64,000 nucleotides of DNA from Arenicola marina. Its lineage: Eukaryota > Annelida > Polychaeta > Arenicolidae. Below are positions 50,607-63,118 of this stretch, piece after piece. The translations under genes were made by a program, and so were the position numbers. The stretch lies in the NCBI GenBank assembly GCA_964019135.1, contig CAXHSH010001412.1:104001-168000 (forward strand), given 5' to 3'. How positions within the stretch are numbered: the stretch's first letter is position 1; every line of letters begins with the position of its first letter. The notes beneath the pieces were generated by a model. The model made no database searches and was not told the origin of the DNA. It saw nothing but the letters and a program-made list of their open reading frames with translations.

Positions 50607-51606
50607 ACAAATATAATGTTGTAAAACTAATGCAACAGATTGCGGATACCGCCCTAGAAACACCCAAGCAATGATTGCTCAGGTGTCAGTTACCTTCCAG
50701 ATACAATCAAGAGTGACACGTAAGCTTCTGTCATATTAACAGAAGTGTCCAAAATTGCAATTATGCAAACATCTCATAAGTGTGAAAACAATATCGGAGC
50801 AAAAAAAGTCAGGATATAAAGGGTTGCATGATGTCTCCTAGCAGACAGAAGTTGTCAGAGACGGAGCCATCCACAAGAATCCCAAGATGAGGTAAGGTTA
50901 AAAGACAGGTGAGCTTGGATGGCAATGGCAGACAAATTTAATATGATTCTTCTGAATGGTCTTTGAATGACCATCGTGGCGAATAAATTACATCGTCGGA
51001 ATGAGTCAATGTGGCAACGCATCAGCATATATCGTTGAGGAGATTAAGGCAAGCTACATTGGCATCAGAGCAAGTCTGATCAAGTTGTAATGGAAACGGG
51101 TAAGGAACTATCCACAGGAATTACAGTGAAAGACATTAATGGAAACTGTACTTGGTGAAAACCGCGTAACGCCAGAAGCATACCAGAAATGGAAATAACC
51201 AGGACATTGAGACGACTTGTTCTCGCATTATGCATCGGTGGATGACGGATAAGCAAGAATACGTATTTGAGACGAAGAATAGTTGCACATGACCGGGTTT
51301 AAAGAAGGATAAAATTAATCTATGATTGGTGTCATGATACAAAATACATGAAATTTATCAAGGACAGAGATCAAGAGCATTTACACAAGAACGGTTTGAT
51401 TGACGAATATGTGGAAAGACATAGGCGAGAGACGTCTAAAGTTCATTGTATGAATGCAGAGTTGCAGAGTAGAGCCAAAAGTGATTAAGAACCTGAAAAG
51501 CGGTCAAGAATGGACAACTAGAGCGCCATCATTCACCCGTTTAGAGAGAAAGCTGGAGAGAACAAAAATGTTTTTTTTGACATTTTTTCGTTGGAAACCA
51601 GGCGAA
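50607..51606 (+). repeat. M42, type A monomer, subfamily K (1000 bp)
   Basis: K head; TAAGGCAAGC near 51044; GATAAAATTAATC near 51308. It ends with the CGTTGGAAACC form of the terminal box. Confidence 0.93.
51586..51602 (+). other. CENP-B-box-like site, best-matching form
   Basis: TTTCGTTGGAAACCAGG at the end of M42 matches 14 of 17 positions of the CENP-B box, with the first 13 in a row. Confidence 0.5.
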
Positions 51607-53354
51607 ACAAATATAATGTTGCAAAACTAATGTAACAGATTGCGGATACCGCCCTAGAAACACCCAACCAATGATTGCTCAGGTGTCAGTTACCTTCCAG
51701 ATACAATTAAGAGTGACACGTAAGCTTCTGTCATATTGACAGAAGTGTCCAAAATTGCAATTATGTTAACATCTCATAACTGTGAAAACAGGATCGGATA
51801 TAAAGGGTTGCATGATGTCTCCTAGCAGACAGAAGTTGTCAGAGACGGAGCCATCCACAAGAATCCCAAGATGAGGTAAGGTTAAAAGACAGGTGAGCTT
51901 GGATGGCAATGGCAGACAAATTTAATATGATTCTTCTGAATGGTCTTTGAATGACCATCGTGGCGAATAAATTACATCGTCGGAATGAGTCAATGTGGCA
52001 ACGCATCAGCATATATCGTTGAGGAGATTAAGGCAAGCTACATTGGCATCAGAGCAAGTCTGATCAAGTTGTAATGGAAACGGGTAAGGAACTATCCACA
52101 GGAATTACAGTGAAAGACATTAATGGAAACTGTACTTGGTGAAAACCGCGTAACGCCAGAAGCATACCAGAAATGGAAATAACCAGGACATTGAGACGAC
52201 TTGTTCTCGCATTATGCATCGGTGGATGACGGATAAGCAAGAATACGTATTTGAGACGAAGAATAGTTGCACATGACCGGGTTTAAAGAAGGATAAAATG
52301 AATCTATGATTGGTGTCATGATACAAAATACATGAAATTTATCAAGGACAGAGATCAAGAGCATTTACACAAGAACGGTTTGATTGACGAATATGTGGAA
52401 AGACATAGGCGAGAGACGTCTAAAGTTCATTGTATGAATGCAGAGTTGCAGAGTAGAGCCAAAAGTGATTAAGAAAGTGAAAAGCTGTCAATCGTATATA
52501 CAATCAAGAGTGACACGTAAGCTTCTGTCATATTAACAGACGTGGCCCAAATTGCAATTATGCAAACATCTCATAACTGTGAAAACAAGATCGGAGCAAA
52601 AAAGGCAGGATATAAAGGGTTGCATGATGTCTCCTAGCAGACAGAAGTTGTCAGAGACGGAGCCATCCACAAGAATCCCAAGATGAGGTAAGGTTAAACG
52701 ACAGGTGAGCTTGGATGGCAATGACAGACAAATTTAATATGATTCTTCTGAATGGTCTTGGAATGACTATCGTGCATATATCGTTGAGGAGATTAAGACA
52801 AGCTACATTGGCATCAGAGCAAGTCTGATCAAGTTGTGATGGAAACGGGTAAGGAACTATCCACAGGAATTACACTGCAAGACATTAATGGAAACTGTAC
52901 TCGGTGAACTCCGCGTAAAGCCACAAGCTTAACAGAAATGGGAATAACTGGGAAATTGAGACTAATTGTTTCCGCATTGTGCATCGGTGGATGACGGATA
53001 AGCAATAACACGTATTTGAGGCGCAGAATAGTTGCACATGACCGGTTGTAAAGAAGGATAAAAAGAATCTATGATTGGTGTCATGATACAAAATATATGA
53101 AATTTATCAAGGACAGGGATCAAGAGCATTTACAAAAGAACGGTTTGATTGACGAATATGTGGAAAGACATAGGCGAAAGACGTCTAAAATTCATTGTAT
53201 GAATGCAGAGCTGCAGAGTAGAGCTAAAAGTGATTAAGAAAGTGAAAAGCTGTCAAGAAGGGACAACTAGAGCGCCATCATTCACCCGTTTGGAGAGAAA
53301 GCTAGAGAGAACAAAAATGTATTTCTGACATTTTTTCGATGGAAACCAGGCGAA
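51607..53354 (+). repeat. M43, type C composite with 16-bp deletion (1748 bp)
   Basis: The first about 190 bp match M49-M52 (AATTAAGAGTG, CATATTGACAG, ATGTTAACATC, ACAGGATCGG). After a 16-bp deletion at 51798/51799 the sequence matches M42 (GTCAGAGACGG, TAAGGCAAGC). Filler at 52491-52497, then a B tail. Confidence 0.92.
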
Positions 53355-54354
53355 ACAAATATAATGTTGCAAAACTAATGTAACAGATTGCGGATACCGC
53401 CCTAGAAACACCCAAGCAATGATTGCTCAGGTGTCAGTTACCTTCCAGATACAATCAAGAGTGACACGTAAGCTCCTGTCATATTAACAGAAGTGTCCAA
53501 AATTGCAATTATGCAAACATCTCATAACTGTGAAAACAAGATCGGATCAAAAAAAGGCAGGATATAAAGGGTTGCATGATGTCTCCTAGCAGACAGAAGT
53601 TGTCAGAGACGGAGCCATCCACAAGAATCCCAAGATGAGGTAAGGTTAAAAGACAGGTGAGCTTGGATGGCAATGGCAGACAAATTTAATATGATTCTTC
53701 TGAATGGTCTTTGAATGACCATCGTGGCGAATAAATTACATCGTCGGAATGAGTCAATGTGGCAACGCATCAGCATCTATCGTTGAGGAGATTAAGACAA
53801 GCTACATTGGCATCAGAGCAAGTCTGATCAAGTTGTAATGAAAACGGGTAAGGAACTATCCACAGGAATTACAGTGAAAGACATTAATGGAAACTGTACT
53901 TGGTGAAAACCGCGTAACGCCAGAAGCATACCAGAAATGGAAATAACCAGGACATTGAGACGACTTGTTCTCGCATTATGCATCGGTGGATGACGGAGAA
54001 GCAAGAATACGTATTTGAGACGAAGAATAGTTGCACATGACCGGGTTTAAAGAAGGATAAAAAGAATCTATGATTGGTGTCATGATACAAAATACATGAA
54101 ATTTATCAAGGACAGAGATCAAGAGCATTTACACAAGAACGGTTTGATTGACGAATATGTGGAAAGACATAGGCGAGAGACGTCTAAAGTTCATTGTATG
54201 AATGCAGAGTTGGAGAGTAGAGCCAAAAGTGATTAAGAACCTGAAAAGCGGTCAAGAATGGACAACTAGAGCGCCATCATTCACCCGTTTGGAGAGAAAG
54301 CTGGAGAGAACAAAAATGTTTTTTTTGACATTTTTTCGATGGAAACCAGGCGAA
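53355..54354 (+). repeat. M44, type A monomer, subfamily L (1000 bp)
   Basis: L markers AAGCTCCTGTC, GTAATGAAAACGG and GACGGAGAAGC; CAGCATCTATCG near 53771 is private. Confidence 0.93.
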
Positions 54355-55354
54355 ACAAATATAATGTTGTAAAACTAATGCAACAGATTGCGGATACCGC
54401 CCTAGAAACACCCAAGCAATGATTGCTCAGGTGTCAGTTACCTTCCAGATACAATCAAGAGTGACACGTAAGCTTCTGTCATATTAACAGAAGTGTCCAA
54501 AATTGCAATTATGTTAACATCTCATAACTGTGAAAACAGGATCGGAGCAAAAAAAGGCAGGATATAAAGGGTTGCATGATGTCTCCTAGCAGACAGAAGT
54601 TGTCAGAAACGGAGCCATCCACAAGAATCCCAAGATGAGGTAAGGTTAAAAGACAGGTGAGCTTGGATGGCAATGGCAGACAAATTTAATATGATTCTTC
54701 TGAATGGTCTTTGAAAGACCATCGTGGCGAATAAATTACATCGTCGGAATGAGTCAATGTGGCAACGCATCAGCATATATCGTTGAGGAGATTAAGACAA
54801 GCTACATTGGCATCAGAGCAAGTCTGATCAAGTTGTAATGGAAACGGGTAAGGAACTATCCACAGGAATTACAGTGAAAGACATTACTGGAAACTGTACT
54901 TGGTGAAAACCGCGTAACGCCAGAAGCATACCAGAAATGGAAATAACCAGGACATTGAGACGACTTGTTCTCGCATTATGCATCGGTGGATGACGGATAA
55001 GCAAGAATACGTATTTGAGACGAAGAATAGTTGCACATGACCGGGTTTAAAGAAGGATAAAAAGAATCTATGATTGGTGTCATGATACAAAATACATGAA
55101 ATTTATCATGGACAGAGATCAAGAGCATTTACACAAGAACGGTTTGATTGACGAATATGTGGAAAGACATAGGCGAGAGACGTCTAAAGTTCATTGTATG
55201 AATGCAGAGTTGCAGAGTAGAGCCAAAAGTGATTAAGAACCTGAAAAGCGGTCAAGAATGGACAACTAGAGCGCCATCATTCACCCGTTTGGAGAGAAAG
55301 CTGGAGAGAACAAAAATGTTTTTTTTGACATTTTTTCGATGGAAACCAGGCGAA
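54355..55354 (+). repeat. M45, mosaic type A monomer (1000 bp)
   Basis: K head (TTGTAAAAC, CCAAGCAATG, AATCAAGAG, ATTAACAG), then M50-like sequence from ATGTTAACATC near 54512 (ACAGGATCGG, GAAAGACC, ATTACTGG, TATCATGGAC). The switch lies between about 54488 and 54513. Confidence 0.91.
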
Positions 55355-57118
55355 ACAAATATAATGTTGTAAAACTAATGCAACAGATTGCGGATACCGC
55401 CCTAGAAACACCCAAGCAATGATTGCTCAGGTGTCAGTTACCTTCCAGATACAATCAAGAGTGACACGTAAGCTTCTGTCATATTAACAGAAGTGTCCAA
55501 AATTGCAATTATGCAAACATCTCATAAGTGTGAAAACAATATCGGAGCAAAAAAAGTCAGGATATAAAGGGTTGCATGATGTCTCCTAGCAGACAGAAGT
55601 TGTCAGAGACGGAGCCATCCACAAGAATCCCAAGATGAGGTAAGGTTAAAAGACAGGTGAGCTTGGATGGCAATGGCAGACAAATTTAATATGATTCTTC
55701 TGAATGGTCTTTGAATGACCATCGTGGCGAATAAATTACATCGTCGGAATGAGTCAATGTGGCAACGCATCAGCATATATCGTTGAGGAGATTAAGGCAA
55801 GCTACATTGGCATCAGAGCAAGTCTGATCAAGTTGTAATGGAAACGGGTAAGGAACTATCCACAGGAATTACAGTGAAAGACATTAATGGAAACTGTACT
55901 TGGTGAAAACCGCGTAACGCCAGAAGCATACCAGAAATGGAAATAACCAGGACATTGAGACGACTTGTTCTCGCATTATGCATCGGTGGATGACGGATAA
56001 GCAAGAATACGTATTTGAGACGAAGAATAGTTGCACATGACCGGGTTTAAAGAAGGATAAAATGAATCTATGATTGGTGTCATGATACAAAATACATGAA
56101 ATTTATCAAGGACAGAGATCAAGAGCATTTACACAAGAACGGTTTGATTGACGAATATGTGGAAAGACATAGGCGAGAGACGTCTAAAGTTCATTGTATG
56201 AATGCAGAGTTGCAGAGTAGAGCCAAAAGTGATTAAGAAAGTGAAAAGCTGTCAATCGTATATACAATCAAGAGTGACACGTAAGCTTCTGTCATATTAA
56301 CAGACGTGGCCCAAATTGCAATTATGCAAACATCTCATAACTGTGAAAACAAGATCGGAGCAAAAAAGGCAGGATATAAAGGGTTGCATGATGTCTCCTA
56401 GCAGACAGAAGTTGTCAGAGACGGAGCCATCCACAAGAATCCCAAGATGAGGTAAGGTTAAACGACAGGTGAGCTTGGATGGCAATGACAGACAAATTTA
56501 ATATGATTCTTCTGAATGGTCTTGGAATGACTATCGTGCATATATCGTTGAGGAGATTAAGACAAGCTACATTGGCATCAGAGCAAGTCTGATCAAGTTG
56601 TGATGGAAACGGGTAAGGAACTATCCACAGGAATTACACTGCAAGACATTAATGGAAACTGTACTCGGTGAACTCCGCGTAAAGCCACAAGCTTAACAGA
56701 AATGGGAATAACTGGGAAATTGAGACTAATTGTTTCCGCATTGTGCATCGGTGGATGACGGATAAGCAATAACACGTATTTGAGGCGCAGAATAGTTGCA
56801 CATGACCGGTTGTAAAGAAGGATAAAAAGAATCTATGATTGGTGTCATGATACAAAATATATGAAATTTATCAAGGACAGGGATCAAGAGCATTTACAAA
56901 AGAACGGTTTGATTGACGAATATGTGGAAAGACATAGGCGAAAGACGTCTAAAATTCATTGTATGAATGCAGAGCTGCAGAGTAGAGCTAAAAGTGATTA
57001 AGAAAGTGAAAAGCTGTCAAGAAGGGACAACTAGAGCGCCATCATTCACCCGTTTGGAGAGAAAGCTAGAGAGAACAAAAATGTATTTCTGACATTTTTT
57101 CGATGGAAACCAGGCGAA
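55355..57118 (+). repeat. M46, type C composite monomer (1764 bp)
   Basis: K head, filler at 56255-56261, B tail. The last C unit in the window. Confidence 0.92.
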
Positions 57119-58118
57119 ACAAATATAATGTTGCAAAACTAATGTAACAGATTGCGGATACCGCCCTAGAAACACCCAACCAATGATTGCTCAGGTGTCA
57201 GTTACCTTCCAGATACAATCAAGAGTGACACGTAAGCTCCTGTCATATTAACAGAAGTGTCCAAAATTGCAATTATGCAAACATCTCATAACTGTGAAAA
57301 CAAGATCGGAGCAAAATTAGGCAGGATATAAAGGGTTGCATGATGTCTCCTAGCAGACAGAAGTTGTCAGAGACGGAGCCATCCACAAGAATCCCAAGAT
57401 GAGGTAAGGTTAAAAGACAGGTGAGCTTGGATGGCAATGGCAGACAAATTTAATATGATTCTTCTGAATGGTCTTTGAATGACCATCGTGGCGAATAAAT
57501 TACATCGTCGGAATGAGTCAATGTGGCAACGCATCAGCATATATCGTTGAGGAGATTAAGACAAGCTACATTGGCATCAGAGCAAGTCTGATCAAGTTGT
57601 AATAAAAACGGGTAAGGAACTATCCACAGGAATTACAGTGAAAGACATTAATGGAAACTGTACTTGGTGAAAACCGCGTAACGCCAGAAGCATACCAGAA
57701 ATGGAAATAACCAGGACATTGAGACGACTTGTTCTCGCATTATGCATCGGTGGATGACGGAGAAGCAAGAATACGTATTTGAGACGAAGAATAGTTGCAC
57801 ATGACCGGGTTTAAAGAAGGATAAAAAGAATCTATGATTGGTGTCATGATACAAAATACATGAAATTTATCAAGGACAGAGATCAAGAGCATTTACACAA
57901 GAACGGTTTGATTGACGAATATGTGGAAAGACATAGGCGAGAGACGTCTAAAGTTCATTGTATGAATGCAGAGTTGGAGAGTAGAGCCAAAAGTGATTAA
58001 GAACCTGAAAAGCGGTCAAGAATGGACAACTAGAGCGCCATCATTCACCCGTTTGGAGAGAAAGCTGGAGAGAACAAAAATGTTTTTTTTGACATTTTTT
58101 CGATGGAAACCAGGCGAA
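57119..58118 (+). repeat. M47, type A monomer, subfamily L (1000 bp)
   Basis: L markers present; GCAAAATTAGGC near 57311 and GTAATAAAAACGGG near 57599 are private. Confidence 0.93.
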
Positions 58119-59118
58119 ACAAATATAATGTTGTAAAACTAATGCAACAGATTGCGGATACCGCCCTAGAAACACCCAAGCAATGATTGCTCAGGTGTCA
58201 GTTACCTTCCAGATACAATCAAGAGTGACACGTAAGCTTCTGTCATATTAACAGAAGTGTCCAAAATTGCAATTATGCAAACATCTCATAAGTGTGAAAA
58301 CAATATCGGAGCAAAAAAAGTCAGGATATAAAGGGTTGCATGATGTCTCCTAGCAGACAGAAGTTGTCAGAGACGGAGCCATCCACAAGAATCCCAAGAT
58401 GAGGTAAGGTTAAAAGACAGGTGAGCTTGGATGGCAATGGCAGACAAATTTAATATGATTCTTCTGAATGGTCTTTGAATGACCATCGTGGCGAATAAAT
58501 TACATCGTCGGAATGAGTCAATGTGGCAACGCATCAGCATATATCGTTGAGGAGATTAAGGCAAGCTACATTGGCATCAGAGCAAGTCTGATCAAGTTGT
58601 AATGAAAACGGGTAAGGAACTATCCACAGGAATTACAGTGAAAGACATTAATGGAAACTGTACTTGGTGAAAACCGCGTAACGCCAGAAGCATACCAGAA
58701 ATGGAAATAACCAGGACATTGAGACGACTTGTTCTCGCATTATGCATCGGTGGATGACGGATAAGCAAGAATACGTATTTGAGACGAAGAATAGTTGCAC
58801 ATGACCGGGTTTAAAGAAGGATAAAATGAATCTATGATTGGTGTCATGATACAAAATACATGAAATTTATCAAGGACAGAGATCAAGAGCATTTACACAA
58901 GAACGGTTTGATTGACGAATATGTGGAAAGACATAGGCGAGAGACGTCTAAAGTTCATTGTATGAATGCAGAGTTGCAGAGTAGAGCCAAAAGTGATTAA
59001 GAACCTGAAAAGCGGTCAAGAATGGACAACTAGAGCGCCATCATTCACCCGTTTGGAGAGAAAGCTGGAGAGAACAAAAATGTTTTTTTTGACATTTTTT
59101 CGTTGGAAACCAGGCGAA
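58119..59118 (+). repeat. M48, type A monomer, subfamily K (1000 bp)
   Basis: K head with TAAGGCAAGC; it carries the L marker GTAATGAAAACGG near 58599, a further mosaic. It ends with CGTTGGAAACC. Confidence 0.92.
59098..59114 (+). other. CENP-B-box-like site, best-matching form
   Basis: The same 17-mer as at 51586, at the end of M48. It overlaps the right arm of the inverted repeat by two bases. Confidence 0.5.
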
Positions 59119-59236
59119 ACAAATATAATGTTGCAAAACTAATGTAACAGATTGCGGATACCGCCCTAGAAACACCCAACCAATGATTGCTCAGGTGTCA
59201 GTTACCTTCCAGATACAATTAAGAGTGACACGTAAG

Positions 59237-59257
59237 CTTCTGTCATATTGACAGAAG
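59237..59257 (+). other. Inverted repeat CTTCTGTC/GACAGAAG
   Basis: In M43 and M49-M52 the arms are 8 bp (59237-59244 and 59250-59257 in M49) around a 5-nt loop. Most other A units have ATTAACAG, giving 7-bp arms (119-125 and 133-139 in M1). L units (CTCCTGTC) and C-type B tails (ACAGACG) have a broken arm. Confidence 0.7.
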
Positions 59258-60097
59258 TGTCCAAAATTGCAATTATGTTAACATCTCATAACTGTGAAAA
59301 CAGGATCGGAGCAAAAAAAGGCAGGATATAAAGGGTTGCATGATGTCTCCTAGCAGACAGAAGTTGTCAGAAACGGAGCCATCCACAAGAATCCCAAGAT
59401 GAGGTAAGGTTAAAAGACAGGTGAGCTTGGATGGCAATGGCAGACAAATTTAATATGATTCTTCTGAATGGTCTTTGAAAGACCATCGTGGCGAATAAAT
59501 TACATCGTCGGAATGAGTCAATGTGGCAACGCATCAGCATATATCGTTGAGGAGATTAAGACAAGCTACATTGGCATCAGAGCAAGTCTGATCAAGTTGT
59601 AATGGAAACGGGTAAGGAACTATCCACAGGAATTACAGTGAAAGACATTACTGGAAACTGTACTTGGTGAAAACCGCGTAACGCCAGAAGCATACCAGAA
59701 ATGGAAATAACCAGGACATTGAGACGACTTGTTCTCGCATTATGCATCGGTGGATGACGGATAAGCAAGAATACGTATTTGAGACGAAGAATAGTTGCAC
59801 ATGACCGGGTTTAAAGAAGGATAAAATGAATCTATGATTGGTGTCATGATACAAAATACATGAAATTTATCAAGGACAGAGATCAAGAGCATTTACACAA
59901 GAACGGTTTGATTGACGAATATGTGGAAAGACATAGGCGAGAGACGTCTAAAGTTCATTGTATGAATGCAGAGTTGCAGAGTAGAGCCAAAAGTGATTAA
60001 GAACCTGAAAAGCGGTCAAGAATGGACAACTAGAGCGCCATCATTCACCCGTTTGGAGAGAAAGCTGGAGAGAACAAAAATGTTTTTTTTGACATTT

Positions 60098-60114
60098 TTT
60101 CGTTGGAAACCAGG
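60098..60114 (+). other. CENP-B-box-like site, best-matching form
   Basis: The same 17-mer, at the end of M49. Confidence 0.5.
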
Positions 60115-60118
60115 CGAA

Positions 60119-61118
60119 ACAAATATAATGTTGCAAAACTAATGTAACAGATTGCGGATACCGCCCTAGAAACACCCAACCAATGATTGCTCAGGTGTCA
60201 GTTACCTTCCAGATACAATTAAGAGTGACACGTAAGCTTCTGTCATATTGACAGAAGTGTCCAAAATTGCAATTATGTTAACATCTCATAACTGTGAAAA
60301 CAGGATCGGAGCAAAAAAAGGCAGGATATAAAGGGTTGCATGATGTCTCCTAGCAGACAGAAGTTGTCAGAAACGGAGCCATCCACAAGAATCCCAAGAT
60401 GAGGTAAGGTTAAAAGACAGGTGAGCTTGGATGGCAATGGCAGACAAATTTAATATGATTCTTCTGAATGGTCTTTGAAAGACCATCGTGGCGAATAAAT
60501 TACATCGTCGGAATGAGTCAATGTGGCAACGCATCAGCATATATCGTTGAGGAGATTAAGACAAGCTACATTGGCATCAGAGCAAGTCTGATCAAGTTGT
60601 AATGGAAACGGGTAAGGAACTATCCACAGGAATTACAGTGAAAGACATTACTGGAAACTGTACTTGGTGAAAACCGCGTAACGCCAGAAGCATACCAGAA
60701 ATGGAAATAACCAGGACATTGAGACGACTTGTTCTCGCATTATGCATCGGTGGATGACGGATAAGCAAGAATACGTATTTGAGACGAAGAATAGTTGCAC
60801 ATGACCGGGTTTAAAGAAGGATAAAAAGAATCTATGATTGGTGTCATGATACAAAATACATGAAATTTATCATGGACAGAGATCAAGAGCATTTACACAA
60901 GAACGGTTTGATTGACGAATATGTGGAAAGACATAGGCGAGAGACGTCTAAAGTTCATTGTATGAATGCAGAGTTGCAGAGTAGAGCCAAAAGTGATTAA
61001 GAACCTGAAAAGCGGTCAAGAATGGACAACTAGGGCGCCATCATTCACCCGTTTGGAGAGAAAGCTGGAGAGAACAAAAATGTTTTTTTTGACATTTTTT
61101 CGTTGGAAACCAGGCGAA
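60119..61118 (+). repeat. M50, type A monomer (1000 bp)
   Basis: AAAAAGAATC and TATCATGGAC form; CTAGGGCGCC near 61031 is private. Confidence 0.94.
61098..61114 (+). other. CENP-B-box-like site, best-matching form
   Basis: The same 17-mer, at the end of M50. Confidence 0.5.
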
Positions 61119-62118
61119 ACAAATATAATGTTGCAAAACTAATGTAACAGATTGCGGATACCGCCCTAGAAACACCCAACCAATGATTGCTCAGGTGTCA
61201 GTTACCTTCCAGATACAATTAAGAGTGACACGTAAGCTTCTGTCATATTGACAGAAGTGTCCAAAATTGCAATTATGTTAACATCTCATAACTGTGAAAA
61301 CAGGATCGGAGCAAAAAAAGGCAGGATATAAAGGGTTGCATGATGTCTCCTAGCAGACAGAAGTTGTCAGAAACGGAGCCATCCACAAGAATCCCAAGAT
61401 GAGGTAAGGTTAAAAGACAGGTGAGCTTGGATGGCAATGGCAGACAAATTTAATATGATTCTTCTGAATGGTCTTTGAAAGACCATCGTGGCGAATAAAT
61501 TACATCGTCGGAATGAGTCAATGTGGCAACGCATCAGCATATATCGTTGAGGAGATTAAGACAAGCTACATTGGCATCAGAGCAAGTCTGATCAAGTTGT
61601 AATGGAAACGGGTAAGGAACTATCCACAGGAATTACAGTGAAAGACATTACTGGAAACTGTACTTGGTGAAAACCGCGTAACGCCAGAAGCATACCAGAA
61701 ATGGAAATAACCAGGACATTGAGACGACTTGTTCTCGCATTATGCATCGGTGGATGACGGATAAGCAAGAATACGTATTTGAGACGAAGAATAGTTGCAC
61801 ATGACCGGGTTTAAAGAAGGATAAAATGAATCTATGATTGGTGTCATGATACAAAATACATGAAATTTATCAAGGACAGAGATCAAGAGCATTTACACAA
61901 GAACGGTTTGATTGACGAATATGTGGAAAGACATAGGCGAGAGACGTCTAAAGTTCATTGTATGAATGCAGAGTTGCAGAGTAGAGCCAAAAGTGATTAA
62001 GAACCTGAAAAGCGGTCAAGAATGGACAACTAGAGCGCCATCATTCACCCGTTTGGAGAGAAAGCTGGAGAGAACAAAAATGTTTTTTTTGACATTTTTT
62101 CGTTGGAAACCAGGCGAA
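61119..62118 (+). repeat. M51, type A monomer (1000 bp)
   Basis: AAAATGAATC and TATCAAGGAC form. I saw no difference from M49. Confidence 0.94.
62098..62114 (+). other. CENP-B-box-like site, best-matching form
   Basis: The same 17-mer, at the end of M51; the following unit M52 reverts to the CGATGG form. Confidence 0.5.
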
Positions 62119-63118
62119 ACAAATATAATGTTGCAAAACTAATGTAACAGATTGCGGATACCGCCCTAGAAACACCCAACCAATGATTGCTCAGGTGTCA
62201 GTTACCTTCCAGATACAATTAAGAGTGACACGTAAGCTTCTGTCATATTGACAGAAGTGTCCAAAATTGCAATTATGTTAACATCTCATAACTGTGAAAA
62301 CAGGATCGGAGCAAAAAAAGGCAGGATATAAAGGGTTGCATGATGTCTCCTAGCAGACAGAAGTTGTCAGAAACGGAGCCATCCACAAGAATCCCAAGAT
62401 GAGGTAAGGTTAAAAGACAGGTGAGCTTGGATGGCAATGGCAGACAAATTTAATATGATTCTTCTGAATGGTCTTTGAAAGACCATCGTGGCGAATAAAT
62501 TACATCGTCGGAATGAGTCAATGTGGCAACGCATCAGCATATATCGTTGAGGAGATTAAGACAAGCTAAATTGGCATCAGAGCAAGTCTGATCAAGTTGT
62601 AATGGAAACGGGTAAGGAACTATCCACAGGAATTACAGTGAAAGACATTACTGGAAACTGTACTTGGTGAAAACCGCGTAACGCCAGAAGCATACCAGAA
62701 ATGGAAATAACCAGGACATTGAGACGACTTGTTCTCGCATTATGCATCGGTGGATGACGGATAAGCAAGAATACGTATTTGAGACGAAGAATAGTTGCAC
62801 ATGACCGGGTTTAAAGAAGGATAAAAAGAATCTATGATTGGTGTCATGATACAAAATACATGAAATTTATCATGGACAGAGATCAAGAGCATTTACACAA
62901 GAACGGTTTGATTGACGAATATGTGGAAAGACATAGGCGAGAGACGTCTAAAGTTCATTGTATGAATGCAGAGTTGCAGAGTAGAGCCAAAAGTGATTAA
63001 GAACCTGAAAAGCGGTCAAGAATGGACAACTAGAGCGCCATCATTCACCCGTTTGGAGAGAAAGCTAGAGAGAACAAAAATGTTTTTTTTGACATTTTTT
63101 CGATGGAAACCAGGCGAA
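62119..63118 (+). repeat. M52, type A monomer (1000 bp)
   Basis: AAAAAGAATC and TATCATGGAC form; AGCTAAATTGG near 62565 is private. It ends with CGATGGAAACC instead of CGTTGGAAACC. Confidence 0.94.

Larger units (their letters stand above)
49607..53354 (+). repeat. Higher-order repeat block IV, copy 1 (L-K-C, 3748 bp)
   Basis: M41, M42 and M43. It is 16 bp shorter than copy 2 because of a deletion in M43. Confidence 0.9.
53355..57118 (+). repeat. Higher-order repeat block IV, copy 2 (L-A-C, 3764 bp)
   Basis: M44, M45 and M46. Same order and lengths as 49607-53354 apart from the 16-bp difference, but the middle unit is a mosaic. Confidence 0.9.
59119..60118 (+). repeat. M49, type A monomer (1000 bp)
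   Basis: Homogeneous 3' block unit: AATTAAGAGTG, CATATTGACAG, ATGTTAACATC, ATTACTGG, with AAAATGAATC and TATCAAGGAC. Confidence 0.94.
59119..63118 (+). repeat. Homogeneous 2-kb dimer block (M49-M52)
   Basis: Four nearly identical 1000-bp monomers alternate at two linked sites. M49 and M51 have AAAATGAATC and TATCAAGGAC; M50 and M52 have AAAAAGAATC and TATCATGGAC. The true period is therefore 2000 bp. The few other differences I saw are CTAGGGCGCC in M50, AGCTAAATTGG in M52, and the terminal box and AAGCTAGAG in M52. Confidence 0.9.
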
